A stretch of DNA of 64,000 bases from NCBI RefSeq assembly GCF_947179515.1, contig NC_067483.1, positions 87,087,335-87,151,334 of the forward strand. Direction: 5' to 3'. Shown here in pieces: positions 37,301 to 46,775 of this stretch. Each line of letters starts with the position of its first letter. Within the stretch, counting starts at the first letter, position 1. The stretch is from Apodemus sylvaticus (taxonomy: Eukaryota; Chordata; Mammalia; Rodentia; Muridae). A model generated the notes under the pieces. That model saw only the letters and a program-made list of their open reading frames with translations, was not told the origin of the DNA and made no database searches. Position numbers and translations under genes: made by a program.

Positions 37301-37594
37301 ATGAGCTCACTTGCCTGGTTTTGGGAGAGGAGCCAGAAGTAGCTGTGAGCTGAAGAACTGGTTCTCAGGAGTTGTACTGAGCCTCGATTGCTAGTCCTCC
37401 AGAGGAGAGGCTGGGGACGAGACATGCACACTGAGGAGAGGCTGGGGACAGGACATGCGCACTGTACTCTCTCTTTACTGTTTTACAGGGGCGGTGTCTT
37501 TACACCTGGAGCAGCTTTCTCCAAGACAAAGTTGATTGACAGACTCAACCAACATGGCATTGAATTTAGTGTCATTAGCAGCTCCGAAGTCTAA
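15677..37594 (+). CDS. Sccpdh: Saccharopine dehydrogenase-like oxidoreductase, complete coding region in 12 exons
   Basis: Joining 15677-15866, 17888-18000, 23716-23796, 25513-25642, 26330-26379, 26856-26986, 27755-27872, 28756-28875, 28970-29026, 34920-35031, 36285-36366 and 37489-37594 gives 1,290 nt, or 429 codons plus TAA. That is the usual length of this family. Every intron is GT-AG and all phases agree. Residues 14-20 (GASGFTG) form the glycine-rich turn of an N-terminal Rossmann-type fold. A hydrophobic segment at about residues 282-303 is the likely membrane anchor. The C-terminus reads EFSVISSSEV. The start has G at -3 and G at +4. The family resembles saccharopine dehydrogenase by sequence, but no reaction is established for the mammalian protein; family members are reported on lipid droplets and other membranes. 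No frame damage is seen. I recognise the family from the protein as a whole; the exact species is not determined. Confidence 0.97.
17008..17222. mobile_element. URR1-like hAT DNA transposon fossil
   Basis: Begins ggttctcagcctgtgg and ends gaaggtagagagccactg, near-inverted terminal repeats, with the middle gtttcacaggttgcctaaga and ttatggttggggtcattaca. This matches my memory of rodent URR1. It sits in Sccpdh intron 1. Confidence 0.8.
17397..17585 (+). repeat. B3/B2 SINE
   Basis: gggccggaaagatgtctcag head, ending in an (AC)n and A/T-rich tail, in Sccpdh intron 1. Confidence 0.8.
17888..18000 (+). CDS. Sccpdh: Sccpdh coding exon 2
   Basis: Encodes residues 64-101, ending at the LNCVGP motif. 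The acceptor is TTTAACTTTAG and the donor is GTGAGT at 18001. The exon completes the split GGA codon left by exon 1. Confidence 0.96.
18256..18470 (+). repeat. B3/B2 SINE
   Basis: ggctagagagatggctcagt head followed by a long CA/TG-rich tail, in Sccpdh intron 2. Confidence 0.85.
18769..18882 (-). repeat. B1 SINE
   Basis: tagccctggctgtcctggaa to gagtgctgggattgagg, reverse orientation. Confidence 0.88.
19257..19559. repeat. 46-bp minisatellite, about 6 copies
   Basis: The unit begins cacactgaggtggttaagta and ends gggtaaggggctca. The four central copies are almost identical and the outer two carry a small insertion (ggcagcagaggt or ggcggctgaggt). It lies in Sccpdh intron 2. Confidence 0.95.
20577..20610. 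repeat. (GT)n microsatellite
   Basis: 17 GT units, followed by a GA-rich tract to 20660. Confidence 0.95.
21308..21470. repeat. 36-bp minisatellite, about 4 copies
   Basis: Unit around tttccatgccactgagggta / ccccttgtgtactgta. The open frames seen on both strands here come from its period being a multiple of three, not from a gene. Confidence 0.92.
21735..21930 (-). repeat. B3/B2 SINE
   Basis: Reverse complement, with agaccaggagaaggtgtcag and the head complement atccatccctccagtcc. Confidence 0.8.
22704..22764. repeat. (GC)n-(GT)n alternating purine-pyrimidine tract
   Basis: About 36 bp of near-perfect CG alternation runs into GT alternation, in Sccpdh intron 2. Confidence 0.95.
23337..23387. 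repeat. (GT)n microsatellite
   Basis: Imperfect TGTA start, then about 20 GT units, 330 bp before Sccpdh exon 3. Confidence 0.95.
23716..23796 (+). CDS. Sccpdh: Sccpdh coding exon 3
   Basis: 27 codons, residues 102-128, beginning YRFYGEP and ending DICGEPQ. The acceptor is TTTCCCTAG and the donor is GTATGT. It is a phase-0 exon on both sides, so skipping it would keep the frame. Confidence 0.96.
23970..24083 (+). repeat. B1 SINE with internal deletion
   Basis: gtggtggcgcacgcctgtga to cagaagg-type tail. The segment between gatttctgagttc and caggacagcc is missing compared with intact copies. Confidence 0.88.
24303..24850 (+). repeat. B4-like SINE split by a later insertion
   Basis: The left part (ctggggatgtagcttacttg to tagcatgct) ends at 24352. 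Its continuation (accttgggctccattcacag, actgcataaacagg) resumes at about 24690. Confidence 0.65.
24354..24688 (+). repeat. Rodent interspersed repeat inserted in the B4-like SINE
   Basis: cttagggttccattgctgtg, atcatgaccaaggtgtcttt and gtgctggaggagctgagagt. Related to the element cut by the right window edge. Confidence 0.75.
25171..25290 (+). repeat. B2 SINE, 3'-truncated
   Basis: ggggctggagagatgactct head and accacatggcagctcacaac, then lost. Confidence 0.88.
25513..25642 (+). CDS. Sccpdh: Sccpdh coding exon 4
   Basis: Residues 129-171, including the conserved IIGSSGFDSIPADLG segment. The acceptor is ATTTTTTAG, and the donor is G|GTAATG at 25643. Confidence 0.96.
25798..25879 (-). repeat. 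ID SINE
   Basis: Reverse complement of a tRNA-Ala-derived ID element (gctctaccgctgagccacat, gctgggatttgaacttagg). Confidence 0.75.
26330..26379 (+). CDS. Sccpdh: Sccpdh coding exon 5
   Basis: A 50-nt exon for residues 172-188 (TLTAVESFLTINSGPE). The acceptor is TTTCTTTAG and the donor is GTTAGT. Confidence 0.95.
26856..26986 (+). CDS. Sccpdh: Sccpdh coding exon 6
   Basis: Residues 189-231. It starts GLCIHDGTWKSA and ends KLKR plus two bases of an arginine codon. The acceptor is TTTTCTTAG and the donor is GTATAT. Confidence 0.96.
27258..27392 (+). repeat. B1 SINE
   Basis: ggccagcctggtctacagag to acacagagaaaccctggc, in Sccpdh intron 6. Confidence 0.88.
27755..27872 (+). CDS. Sccpdh: Sccpdh coding exon 7
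   Basis: Residues 232-271, with WPVSYCREL near the start and HENLEDSP at the end. The acceptor is TCTTGCAG and the donor is GTAAGT. Confidence 0.96.
28245..28500 (+). repeat. Diverged B1/B4-like SINE plus purine tract
   Basis: ctcatgcctgtagcctcagc, aaggccagcctgggctatat and gagaccctgcctcaaagg, then a GGGGA-rich tract at 28430-28492. Confidence 0.6.
28756..28875 (+). CDS. Sccpdh: Sccpdh coding exon 8 (membrane segment)
   Basis: 40 codons, residues 272-311. It encodes the long hydrophobic run around KLMFAGLFFLFFVKF that is the predicted membrane helix. The acceptor is GCACCTAG and the donor is GTAAGG. The following intron is only 94 nt. Confidence 0.96.
28970..29026 (+). CDS. Sccpdh: Sccpdh coding exon 9
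   Basis: 19 codons, residues 312-330 (FPWLFSFGYFSKQGPTQKQ). The acceptor is TTTTTCCTTTAG and the donor is GTAATG. Confidence 0.96.
29763..29922 (+). repeat. B1 SINE, near full length
   Basis: gccgggcagtggtggtacac to ccctgtctcaaaa plus A tail. Similar AAGAAT..TTATA sequence on both sides is a likely target-site duplication. Confidence 0.93.
31275..31318. repeat. (GT)n microsatellite
   Basis: About 20 GT units with one interruption. Confidence 0.95.
31431..31552. repeat. GT-rich tandem array with GTTACA interruptions
   Basis: Repeated gtgtgttaca(g/a)t blocks flank a pure (GT)n core. Confidence 0.9.
31690..32440. mobile_element. Old L1 (Lx-like) fragment
   Basis: ccaggtcatccccgcctccc, then gttttgtgttaaccagttat and tggagtgtggttggtatgca resemble the non-coding 3' part of rodent L1. 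It lies in Sccpdh intron 9. Orientation not assigned. Confidence 0.5.
33068..33290 (+). repeat. B3/B2 SINE
   Basis: ggggactggagagagatggc head, tagttccaggggatcggatg middle, AT/TA-rich tail. Confidence 0.82.
33297..33424 (-). repeat. B1 SINE
   Basis: agccagggtttctctgtgtg to gagtgctgggattaaaggc, directly after the B3 tail. Confidence 0.85.
34600..34742 (-). repeat. B1 SINE, diverged
   Basis: ttttcacgacaaggtttctt to gtgctgggatcaaaggaatt. Confidence 0.8.
34920..35031 (+). CDS. Sccpdh: Sccpdh coding exon 10
   Basis: Residues 331-367, with TFFGQGYSHG and CTQVKGP. The acceptor is TTCTTCCACAG and the donor is G|GTATTT. Intron 9 before it is the longest of the gene (about 5.9 kb). Confidence 0.96.
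35886..35992 (+). repeat. B1 SINE, 5'- and internally truncated
   Basis: atctcccatctcagcatttg and gaggcagagacaggcggatc to gagatcctgtctcataaaaa. Confidence 0.75.
36285..36366 (+). CDS. Sccpdh: Sccpdh coding exon 11
   Basis: Residues 368-394, containing AGYVATPIAMVQAAMTFL. The acceptor is TTTTCTGCAG and the donor is GTAGGT. Confidence 0.96.
36560..36905 (-). mobile_element. L1 3' end, 5'-truncated insertion
   Basis: A poly-T start (the A tail) is followed by the reverse complement of a mouse L1 3' terminal region (atttacatttcaaatgattt). It ends ctcacttagtatgatgttct. Antisense within Sccpdh intron 11. Confidence 0.8.
37489..37594 (+). CDS. Sccpdh: Sccpdh coding exon 12 with stop
   Basis: Residues 395-429 and the TAA stop at 37592-37594. 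It contains GGVFTPGAAFSKTKLIDRL. The acceptor is CTGTTTTACAG. Confidence 0.96.
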
Positions 37595-37711
37595 ACATTT
37601 GAAGACTAACCGAATCATAAAATGCACAAACAGCGTCTGTATTTGATATGTGAAATTCTTCTATAAGCCTATCTGACTATATGTGGACTGTCAAGTATAA
37701 AATATCTGTAC

Positions 37712-37717
37712 ATTAAA
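37712..37717 (+). terminator. ATTAAA, possible proximal poly(A) signal of Sccpdh
   Basis: ATTAAA lies 118 nt after the stop codon. It would give a short 3' UTR. No support beyond the hexamer. Confidence 0.35.
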
Positions 37718-38082
37718 AGCAGGAAATTATACTATCTTATCCTAAACTTCATACCTCAGCTGTTTTATGATTTTATTGCTTGTGAGAGAAAACTAACCTC
37801 CTTGCCTTTTTATTGACAAATGAGCTGGAAGGTCAGATGGTGGAGAGGGCTCTGTTTGTGTTGCTGACAGCAGTCCTTAGTGACGGAGCTTGACTGACTG
37901 CTGTTAGGCTGTGGCAGTAGCTTCTGCCTTCCCTGCCTGTGTCGTGGAATCTCCCCCTCCTATGAGTTCCTCTGCATGACATGTGAGCATTTGCTAAGTG
38001 GAACTGTGCTTTTTCCATTTCAGTCTGCTTTCTAATCCGTCTACTACATGGGCTGATTTTGGATTGTTTAACTCAGTTGACT

Positions 38083-38088
38083 AATAAA
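38083..38088 (+). terminator. AATAAA, main poly(A) signal of Sccpdh
   Basis: A canonical AATAAA is followed within 20 nt by T-rich sequence (ttttttcccctttttgg). It lies about 490 nt after the stop, before the repeat-rich spacer begins. Confidence 0.8.
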
Positions 38089-38408
38089 GGGTTGTTAATT
38101 GAGTGACTTTTTTTCCCCTTTTTGGTTTGGACTTGCATGCATAACTTATGTACACTGGCACTACTTAAAGTGGCCTGGCATTGTTATTTCCAGTAATTGA
38201 GCTAGTGTAGCCTTCTGTCCCTGACTTTATAAGTGTGACTAGTCTTAAGCAAATGGCTTTTAACCTATGCGTTGATTTTTGACAGCCTCAGCAGAATTTG
38301 CCAAATTGGTTTTTTGTTTTTTACATTTCAGACATGTTTGGCATGGAAGTGCTAAAATAAGGAGAAGGGCATTTCCTCTTGTAACAATCTCATGGCATCC
38401 ATATACTC

Positions 38409-38590
38409 AAAGGCTGGGCATGCAGCCCAGTTGGCAGTGTATGCTTAGCACACATAAAGTCCTGGGTTGGCCCTGTACTTCATAAGCTGGTGTGAAGCGC
38501 CCAGGAGGCAGAGGCAGGAAGATCAGAAGTTCAAAGTCATCCTCAGCTATGTAGTCCAGCCAGGGCTACAGATCCTATCCCAACAAGAAA
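38409..38590 (+). repeat. B4-like SINE
   Basis: ID-like head (gcagcccagttggcagtgta, aaagtcctgggttggccctg) fused to a B1-like body (gcgcccaggaggcagaggca). Confidence 0.75.
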
Positions 38591-38827
38591 AATGCATCAT
38601 CCCATACATACACATACAGTATCTGTGCTGTTCCTTGTATAAAGGAGACAGCCACCCGTTTGTGGACATAATATATCGGAGTACTAATGCTTGGCGACAC
38701 TTCTGTTCTCTGTGGGAAAGAACAGAGTATTCAATTGAAAAGAAAGGATCTTTTATGTTTTTAATTATTTCTATTTAATTTTTAGTTGGCCAATAATAGT
38801 ATATATTTATGAGATTCAAAATGAGTA

Positions 38828-39015
38828 TCACAGGGCTCCGGAGGCGGCTCAGCAGCCAAGACTTGCCGCTCTTGGAGAGGACTCAGGTCTGATTGCCAGC
38901 ACCCACACAAGGCTCACGGTCAGTAACTCCAATCTGATGCCTCTGCTAGTCTGTGTATCCTGTACACATACTTACATACATTCAGGTCCACGCACACATA
39001 AAAATTAATTTTTAA
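38828..39015 (+). repeat. B3/B2 SINE
   Basis: cagggctccggaggcggctc head and cagtaactccaatctgatgc. Confidence 0.72.
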
Positions 39016-39019
39016 AAAT

Positions 39020-40800
39020 GGTATTTAGGCAAGCATGGTGGTCCACACCTTTAACCAAAACACCTGAAACTATAATTTCTTTGTGGTGAAAACATTTAAA
39101 ATCCTCTCATTTCCATCACTGCTAACTGTGGTTAACCTGGGACAGAATACACAGACTTGTGACTTTGTACCACTGACAAAGGACTCCCCCCTTGCATTTC
39201 ACCACCTCCCTTAGGCTCCTGGTGCACACCATCTCCCTGCCAGGTCTGCCGGTTGTTTTTGTAGATATGAGATTTTATGATATCTGTTTCTGTAGCTTGT
39301 TTGGTCACTCAGCACGGCTCTTAGTGTCTCTGCTGTCACAAGTTAGACTTTCCTGCTTTTACAGACAGCTTCTATTACAGTCTTTATATTAGCTTCTACC
39401 AGAAGTCTTTGACAGTCTTCTGCATGTGTACAATGCACCCTGATTGCTCCCACTCTCTCTTTCATCATCCTTTATTTAGCCCCACCAGTCCTACCAGTCA
39501 CTTCCTGCACTCCTGACTGTGTTTTGTTCTGTGACCCACTGAGTTTAACCATGGCCTTCTGGAACACATGGGTGTGGAGCTATCCATGGAGTCCAGTGGG
39601 CTCGTCAGTGAATGTCTGGCCCCCAGCTCCATCATTAGTCAATAATTCATCAGGGAGAGGCAGGGCCCAGTGAGCCCCTTCCCAGCCTGTGATGGACAGC
39701 TGACAGGCCCAGAGCAGGCAGCCAGTTGCAAGAGCATTCCACTGTCGTCTCCCCTCTCTTCAGCCTCCTCTTCCGCCATGTTCCCCAGCTTTAGAGGGAA
39801 GCGACATAGATGTTCTATGTAGGGGCGAGCATTCAGTCGTCGCATGTCGTCTGCACCTTGACCAGCCATGATTCTCTGCACTCAAAGCCATTCATCGCAA
39901 ACAGAAGCATCTCTGATTGTGATTGTGTCATTTGCATAAAGGTGGAAATGTGGATATTTAGAAGGCAATTGGTGCCACATCCATCTAGCTAAACTCCTTA
40001 ACGTGGAGATTGGCAAACACGTAAGCCTTTTCTTAGCTTGTGAACAGTGCTGTAAGAGAGCCCTTCCCGCATGGAGTGCGGCTAGCCTTCAGCGTACTGA
40101 TTTCAATTCTTTGAGCATACACACAGTAGTAGGATTGCTTGATTGCAAGATAATTCTCTGTTTGGTTTTTTGAGGAACTTTTGTGGAAACACTGCTGTAG
40201 CCTCTGTTTACTACTTCCTAGGTTCTTCTCCCTCAGACCCCTCTCCACCTCTTTTCTTCTCTCCTTTCCACCCCCTAACACTGGATAGGAGAGAGAAATG
40301 GATAGAGAGGAAAGGAAAGAGATCCTGAATTACGTCGGGTTAGAAAGGCGGCAACATCACCATTAGACTACTTTCTGCTGATTAGGGACATCGGGCTCCT
40401 TGGGGCAAGTCTGATCTTCACTGTCAGGATATCCAATTTCTTCTCTGCACACTACTGCTTAACAAGCAGCCACCAACAGCAGCCAACAGCCGACCATACC
40501 CCACACACACGCATACACACCAATGACCCACCACTCCCCATACGACCTAGCAGGAGCCCTCTGAAAAGTTCCCAGAATTTTAAAAGCAGAAACCGTCTGA
40601 AGTTTAACAAAAACAATGGCAACAAAAACATGGCAAATCGTAGTCAGCCGTTTCGAAGCTGTGCCATATCCCCACACCTGGGATTAAAATGAAACTGTAT
40701 TCTTACAATATTGCTGGGTTTTTGTTTTTTTTTTTAAAGAAACCAAAATTCCAAAATTGTCACTATATACTGCTTACATTAAGTCAAAAAATCATTGTGA
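39020..40800. other. Spacer between Sccpdh and Kif28 3' ends, nothing assigned
   Basis: Mostly unique-looking sequence with a short SINE tail at 39025-39060. Open frames are short and show no family resemblance. Confidence 0.5.
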
Positions 40801-40803
40801 GAA

Positions 40804-40975
40804 GCCAGGCAGTGGTGGCACACGCCTGTAATCCCAGCACTTGGGAGGCAGAGGCAGGCGGATTTCTGAGTTCGAGGCCAGCCTAGTCTACAGAGTGAGT
40901 TCCAGGACAGCCAGGGCTACACAGGGAAACCCTGTCTCAAAAAAAAAAAACAAAACAAAACAAAACAAAAAACCC
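40804..40975 (+). repeat. B1 SINE, young full-length copy with target-site duplication
   Basis: Complete B1 (gccaggcagtggtggcacac to ccctgtctcaaaa, A/CAAAA tail). It is flanked by a perfect 16-bp direct repeat, aaaatcattgtgagaa, at 40788-40803 and 40976-40991. Confidence 0.96.
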
Positions 40976-41572
40976 AAAATCATTGTGAGAACTAAACAAG
41001 TTCACAAATGTTTGGAATTAGGACTAACCTCTGGCACCAGGTAAATGTGTTAAGGCTCACTACTTTGTTACTAGATGTTTCCCTAGTGATAAAAGTGTTC
41101 CTTATAGACTCTTAGTGTCTGCCAGTCTCTAAGACTCACCGACCATTTGTGGAATCTAAGCCTGCTGCGGGATGGACTGTCTACTTAAAGGAGTTGGCTA
41201 ACAGCCAGCCCCGCACTGAGGAGATCCTGCACTACATTACTGCTGCTGACCCAGTTGGATGCGTTTCAATTAAGCATATTTAGAAAGCAAAAGGAGGCTG
41301 ACTTGTGGGTGGGTAGATCAGTGAGTAGATCAAGATGCTCAGAGCAAGAGTGCAGAATAAGAAATGTGAAGTAACCGTTGTCTCTCTCTCTTTCTGATAA
41401 CAATACAAACAAAAATAAGGAATCAGACAGGTTTTATTTAAGGTTTGGAATGGAAGAGCTGGGTGTATTGGCTCATACCTGCAATCATTGCCCTGGGGAT
41501 ATGAGGCGGAATGACCACTGGGCAGCCTGGGTTAAGAGTGAGACCCTGTCTCAAAACAATAAAAAGAGAACA

Positions 41573-41714
41573 GGCTGGAGAGTGGCTCAGTGGTTAAGAG
41601 CATGTACTGATCTCACAGAGGACCCGAGATCGGTGCCAGCATCCAAGGGTGGCTGACACCTGCCTGCGATTCCAGCTCCAGGTAATCAGCTCCCTCTTCT
41701 GGCCTCTAAAGGTA

Positions 41715-41756
<42 letters not shown>

Positions 41757-41800
41757 CATAGATACACATAATACAATTAATCTTTTATAAAGGACAAAAA
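41573..41800 (+). repeat. B3/B2 SINE with (CA)n tail
   Basis: caggctggagagtggctcag head. The (CA)21 tract at 41716-41757 sits in its tail, followed by an A tract near 41798. Confidence 0.85.
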
Positions 41801-42109
41801 AAAAAAAAAAAAACCCGGAATGTGAAGTCTTTCCCACGAAAGCACTGGTAGTAAGTGCTTACTGAGCACACTCCCCGCCAGTCTGCCAGGAGGTTGGTAA
41901 TGCTAACTCACAAGGAAAGAGGCTTCGGGAGGGTGAGTGAGTTGCCCCACACTGTACAATTTGTGAGTGATAGATTTAGCCAGGACTGAATCTTGGGCAG
42001 TCAAATCCAGAGCTTCAGGTTCTGAACATTGGCCAGGCACCCTGCACATCTGTTAATTTTTTTTACAGGATTTCTTTTTCACTTTTTGTTTGTTTATTTA
42101 TTTGTTTGT

Positions 42110-42292
42110 TTGCTTGGTTTTTTTTTTTTTTTTACTTTTTCCTTTTTTGCTTTTCAAGAGAGGGTTTCTCTATGTAGCCCTGGCTGTCCTAGAACTCACT
42201 CTGTCGATCATACTGGCATGTAATACACAGAGATCTGCCTGCCTCTGCCTCCCAAGTGCTGGGACTAAAGACATGTCACTACCACCTGGCAA
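42110..42292 (-). repeat. B1 SINE
   Basis: T-rich head, then gagagggtttctctatgtag to cactaccacctggc. It is 200 bp downstream of the Kif28 stop and could form part of its 3' UTR. Confidence 0.87.
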
Positions 42293-42492
42293 TTTTTACA
42301 GGATTTTTAAATCCAGTTAAGTCCCAGTGTGGTGGTGGCACAGGTCTGTGATCCCTGTACTGGGGCTGGAGGTGCAGAGGCAAGATGAGGCAGTTCTGTC
42401 CCACACAGCAGGTTCTGGTTGGGGGAAAGGCAAGGGTACTTGTGTCTATGAAGCTGGTTAAGTCACGTTTGCAGAGTTCACCTGGCTCCCTT

Positions 42493-42648
42493 TCACTGCT
42501 GGCTGGGCAGGAGATGCTCTTTCTTCTTCTTCACTATGAAGGCAACATCAGTTTTTAACTTCTGTAAACTGGATTCAAGCAGCTCTTCCAAATCCTTTAG
42601 CATCTGTGACTGCTGGTGCACAAAAGGCCGAAGCATTTGATCATCTTC
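42493..42648 (-). CDS. Kif28: Kif28 last coding exon with stop
   Basis: Acceptor CTCTTTTGTAG. 51 codons starting EDDQMLRPFVHQQ and ending in a lysine-rich tail (KKKKEHLLPSQQ), then TGA. The 3' UTR end was not identified; downstream AT-rich, SINE-derived sequence at 42090-42110 contains AATAAA on the minus strand. Confidence 0.92.
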   Translation of the reverse strand, partial: EDDQMLRPFVHQQSQMLKDLEELLESSLQKLKTDVAFIVKKKKEHLLPSQQ

Positions 42649-45600
42649 CTACAAAAGAGAAAGACCGGAGACTCATTACCACCAGAGTGAAAATACAAAG
42701 ACTTGGTACACGTGGGTGGGTGTCTGTTAAACGTGCCCCTGTGGCTGAAGAACTGCATCGGAACATTTGTTATGCAGTCAGTAGTGGCCGGCTGGCTTCA
42801 GGAAGGCCATGTGAATCTGCTGAGATTGGATGCGATAGTCCACAGTGATTTCAGTACTGTAGCCGTGCAGTACTGCGGTTTGCACAAGGACTCCCAGATG
42901 GAATGGTTTGCTGAGGTATTTCCTCCTGAAGCAAGTGACCCTGAGAAGGAACATCAGCAGAGGAGGGGGAGGCAGTGACATCAACAGAGGAGGGGGAGGT
43001 GCAGGCAGGTGACTTTTGCTCTCTAGTTTGTTTGCCGTGTTGTTAGAGGTCTGCCTGTTGGGATCCTTTGCCCGTTGCTTTCCCCTAATGGGTTTTCCAT
43101 GTTTCCTTTTCACATTTGAAAGGTACTCATTTGTATATTCTGAAGCCAGGCTGGAGAGATGGCTCAGTGGGTAAGAGCACTGACTGTTCTTCCAAAGGTT
43201 CTGAGTTCAAATCCCAGCAACCACATGGTGGCTCACAACTATTTGTAATGAGATCTGATGCCCTCTTCTGGGGTATCTGAGGACAGCTACAGTGTTCTAC
43301 ATATAATAAATAAATAAATCTTAAAAAAAAAAAAAAAAAAAAAAACTACCAGGGGCTGGAGAGATGGCTCGGTGGTTAAGAGCACTGACTGTTCTTCCAA
43401 AGGTCCTGAGTTCAAATCCCAGAAACCACATGGTGAGGTCTGACGCCCTCTTCTGAAGCTACAGTGTACTTACATATAATAATAAATAAATCTTTAAAAA
43501 TAATCTTTTAGATAAGGGATGGTCGATCTTTGATACAAGTTGGCTTGTCAGGCCCTGCTTATTTCTGTGTGTAGAGCACCTGTGTGTGCTCACAGGTGTG
43601 CCTTGGGGAGCCTTGGGTCAATCTCAGTTGTTCATAAGGAGCAGTCTGCCTTGGTGTTTTGAGACAGCTCAGTGGCCAGTCAGACTAGTCTATTCAGTGA
43701 GCTTCGTGACAGGGAGCAGGGGTCCCCTGCCTGTCTCTCCCCAGGACTGGGATTTGACAAGCTCACTGCCCACTTGGACTTTTTTTTTTTTTTTAACGTG
43801 GTCCTTGGGGACAAACTCAGGTCCTCACACTTGTGCTGCAAGCATGTCACCAGCTGAGCCACCGCCCCAGCCCCCGGTGATTTGCTTAGCATTGTTTATG
43901 GGACCTTTCATCCAGGTGGTATTTGCCTTTTATTGTGAGGTATACACACAGAAGTTGGCCCCAAAGGAACGCCCAGGTCTAGTTACTGTGAAGGCATGTT
44001 CTTCTTAAGTCCTGCCTAAACCCCCTCCTCTCACATACTGTTACTCTCCCAGAAGCAGCTGTCAGCCTGGTCTTCATGACCAATTCTTGGTGCTTTCTGA
44101 GAAGCTCCACCCCTTAATGCAAACCTAAACAATGGTGCCCTCAGAATGGCTGTTGTGAGGGTTGGGTCATACGTGTAAAGTGCTTAACAGACACAGGCTT
44201 CTGCTTCTATTGCAAGCCTTTGCTCTCTTTCCAATCCTTAGACTTTATATTTCCTGCCTCACTGTGCTGACTGAAACCTGATATTGCAGGGGTGGCTTGG
44301 CCAGAATCTGTGGCTTTTCCTTGTTTGAAAAGGAAAGCTGTCAGTCATAGAAGCCTGTGTCTGCCTAACATTTCCGTGGTGAGATCGAAGACTGTCCATT
44401 GGAATCCCAGTTTGTCAAGAGTTTGTGGTGGTGGCACATGCTTTTAATCCCAGCACTTGGGAGGCAGAGGCAGGCAGATTTCTGAGTTCGAGGCCAGCCT
44501 GGTCTACAGAGTGAGTTCCAGGACAGCCAGGGCTACACAGAGAAACCCCGTCTAAAAAAAAAAAAGTCAAGACACAGTTTCTCTGTAGGTTAAATGGAGT
44601 GTGGTTTGGGTGTTTTGGGAAGGCTGGTTACTCACGGGAGGTCTGCATCGCCTCAGTCTGAGGAGCTGTCCTCTGGCCATGCTCATGCCTCGATAGAACA
44701 CCTTCAGAGCTCTGGCCAGCTGTGCGTCGGAGCCAGCTCGCTGAGCGCGCATTTGGTGAGCCTCTGTCATAGCAGCTGTCATTGTGGTGCTTTCTGGATT
44801 ATCTGGCTTCTGGGCTGGGGTGAAAGAAAAGGTATTTTTCAACAACATCCAAGCATTTCTGTGATTATTTATTTGTTTTTGTTTTTTTTCATGACAGGGT
44901 TTCTCTGTGTAGTTGTGGCTGTCCTGAAACTCACTCTATATACCAGGCTGACCTCGAATTTGGAGACTGCCCCGCCTCTGCCCTCTGAGTGCTGAGATTA
45001 TAGGTGTGTGCCACCACACCTAGCTTTGGTGACATTTTATAACTCCAGTTACCAGCATATTTCTTTGGACTTACTCAAAGATAGCTCAAAGCAAGGGAAA
45101 AGAAGTTCTGTTTGTTGTTTTTGTTGTTGTTGTTTATGGTCTAAGATATGAACTAACTCATTAAGATTTCTGATTCCATGGCTGGAGAGACAGGCAAGCA
45201 GTTAAGAGCGCTGGCTGTTCTTCCAGAGAACCCAGGTTCGATTCCAAGCCCCCACATGACAGCTCACAACCTTGTGTAACTCCACTTCCAGGGGATTCCA
45301 TCTGATGCCTCTTCCGGCCTCTGTGGACACACATACACTCAGGCACACATTCATATTCAATCAATCAGTCAGTCAATCAATCTTTTAATTCCTATTCTAA
45401 ACAAATAGCACCTCCTAAACATGGGAGCTGGGAATGTGGTGGAACACTCACGTGGTCCCATCTCTCACCCTGTGGAGCAGAACCAGCATTTTCCAGTGAT
45501 GCCTTGAGAAACACGTTTTCTCTTCGGAGGGCCCTGTTAACGTCTCTCAGCAGCTCCGTCTCCTGCTCTAACTTGAGCAGCTTCTGATAAAGTTCTGGCA

Positions 45601-46740
45601 CCTGGTTTGACGTGATCTACAGAGGATGCACTGGCTCAGCCTGATGTGTAATTACCTGCAGAGCCTTCTGGACTAGCTCGTGTAAACAAGGATGGAATGG
45701 GGAGGTGGGGGGAGGCTTAAATCCCTCAGGACACCCTAAAAAGGCACACAGAACAGTGAAGGAGTGTTCTCTACGCGGCCATCACCAAGATTGTTCAGTC
45801 CCCTGCCAGCTGCCATGCGTACACACCTGACTCACATCCTTCACGCTGGAAAGTGTCTTGGTGTCTACCATGATGTGGCCTTCACCTGTGAGCAAGACAT
45901 CCAGCTGAGAGATGCCCACGCCCAGGTGGGCACAGCCTTCTGCAGTGTGGGAGAGAGACCGACAGGGAAGGGAGTCTCAGCTGCCCAGCTCCCAGTGAGC
46001 TGAGCTGAGCCAGGTCGAAGCCAGAGGCCTGGTAGACGATAGCTCTTACCCACCGTTCCCCAGACCTGCCCACCTCCCTCCTCTCCCTCTGCAGCAGTCG
46101 ATCTGGTTGAACAGTACACAGCAGGACAGAATGAGTAAACCGTGTACCTTGGAGGCCCCACAAATCGACAATGAGGGCATTCGTCAGTAAGTAATTCAGA
46201 AACTCTCGAGACACACCCAAGGCTGTAAAGTGGACGGTCTCTTCAATTCTGGGATTCACACTTTTCCACACAGGTTTGGTATACAAAGTATTTGGAAGAT
46301 CATAAATCTTGTACCTGAGGCAAGAAGATAAAACAGAGTCGAAAACTAGAAAACTAGAAGGGACATATATCTATGGAGAAAAGAATGAAATGAGCCACCC
46401 AACTACCGCCTAGTGCGGTTAGATAAGAAGTTGCCCTGTAATTGATTCTTGTGATTTCTGACTCCAACACCTGTCATTCAGTGTGACTGTCACTACCTTA
46501 AAGTTGGTAGAACAAGGAAGAAAGGTTTTAATCAATGTTTAGACTCTATTTGGATGTCTGGATGCTCTAAGATGCTAAGTTACACCAAGCGGTGGCGGCA
46601 CGTGTCATTAAGCCAAGCACTCAGGAGGCAGAGGCAGGAGGATCTCTTCTGAGTTTGAGGCCAGCCTCAAACTTACCTTACAGGGTAAGTTCAAGGACAG
46701 CCAGGGCAACACAAAGAAACACTATCAAAATAATCAAAAA

Positions 46741-46775
<35 letters not shown>

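Larger units (their letters stand above)
37595..38105 (+). other. Sccpdh: Sccpdh 3' UTR
   Basis: Runs from the stop codon to just beyond the AATAAA at 38083-38088. The exact cleavage base is not visible; the end given is an estimate 15-20 nt past the signal. The sequence is not SINE-derived. Confidence 0.8.
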
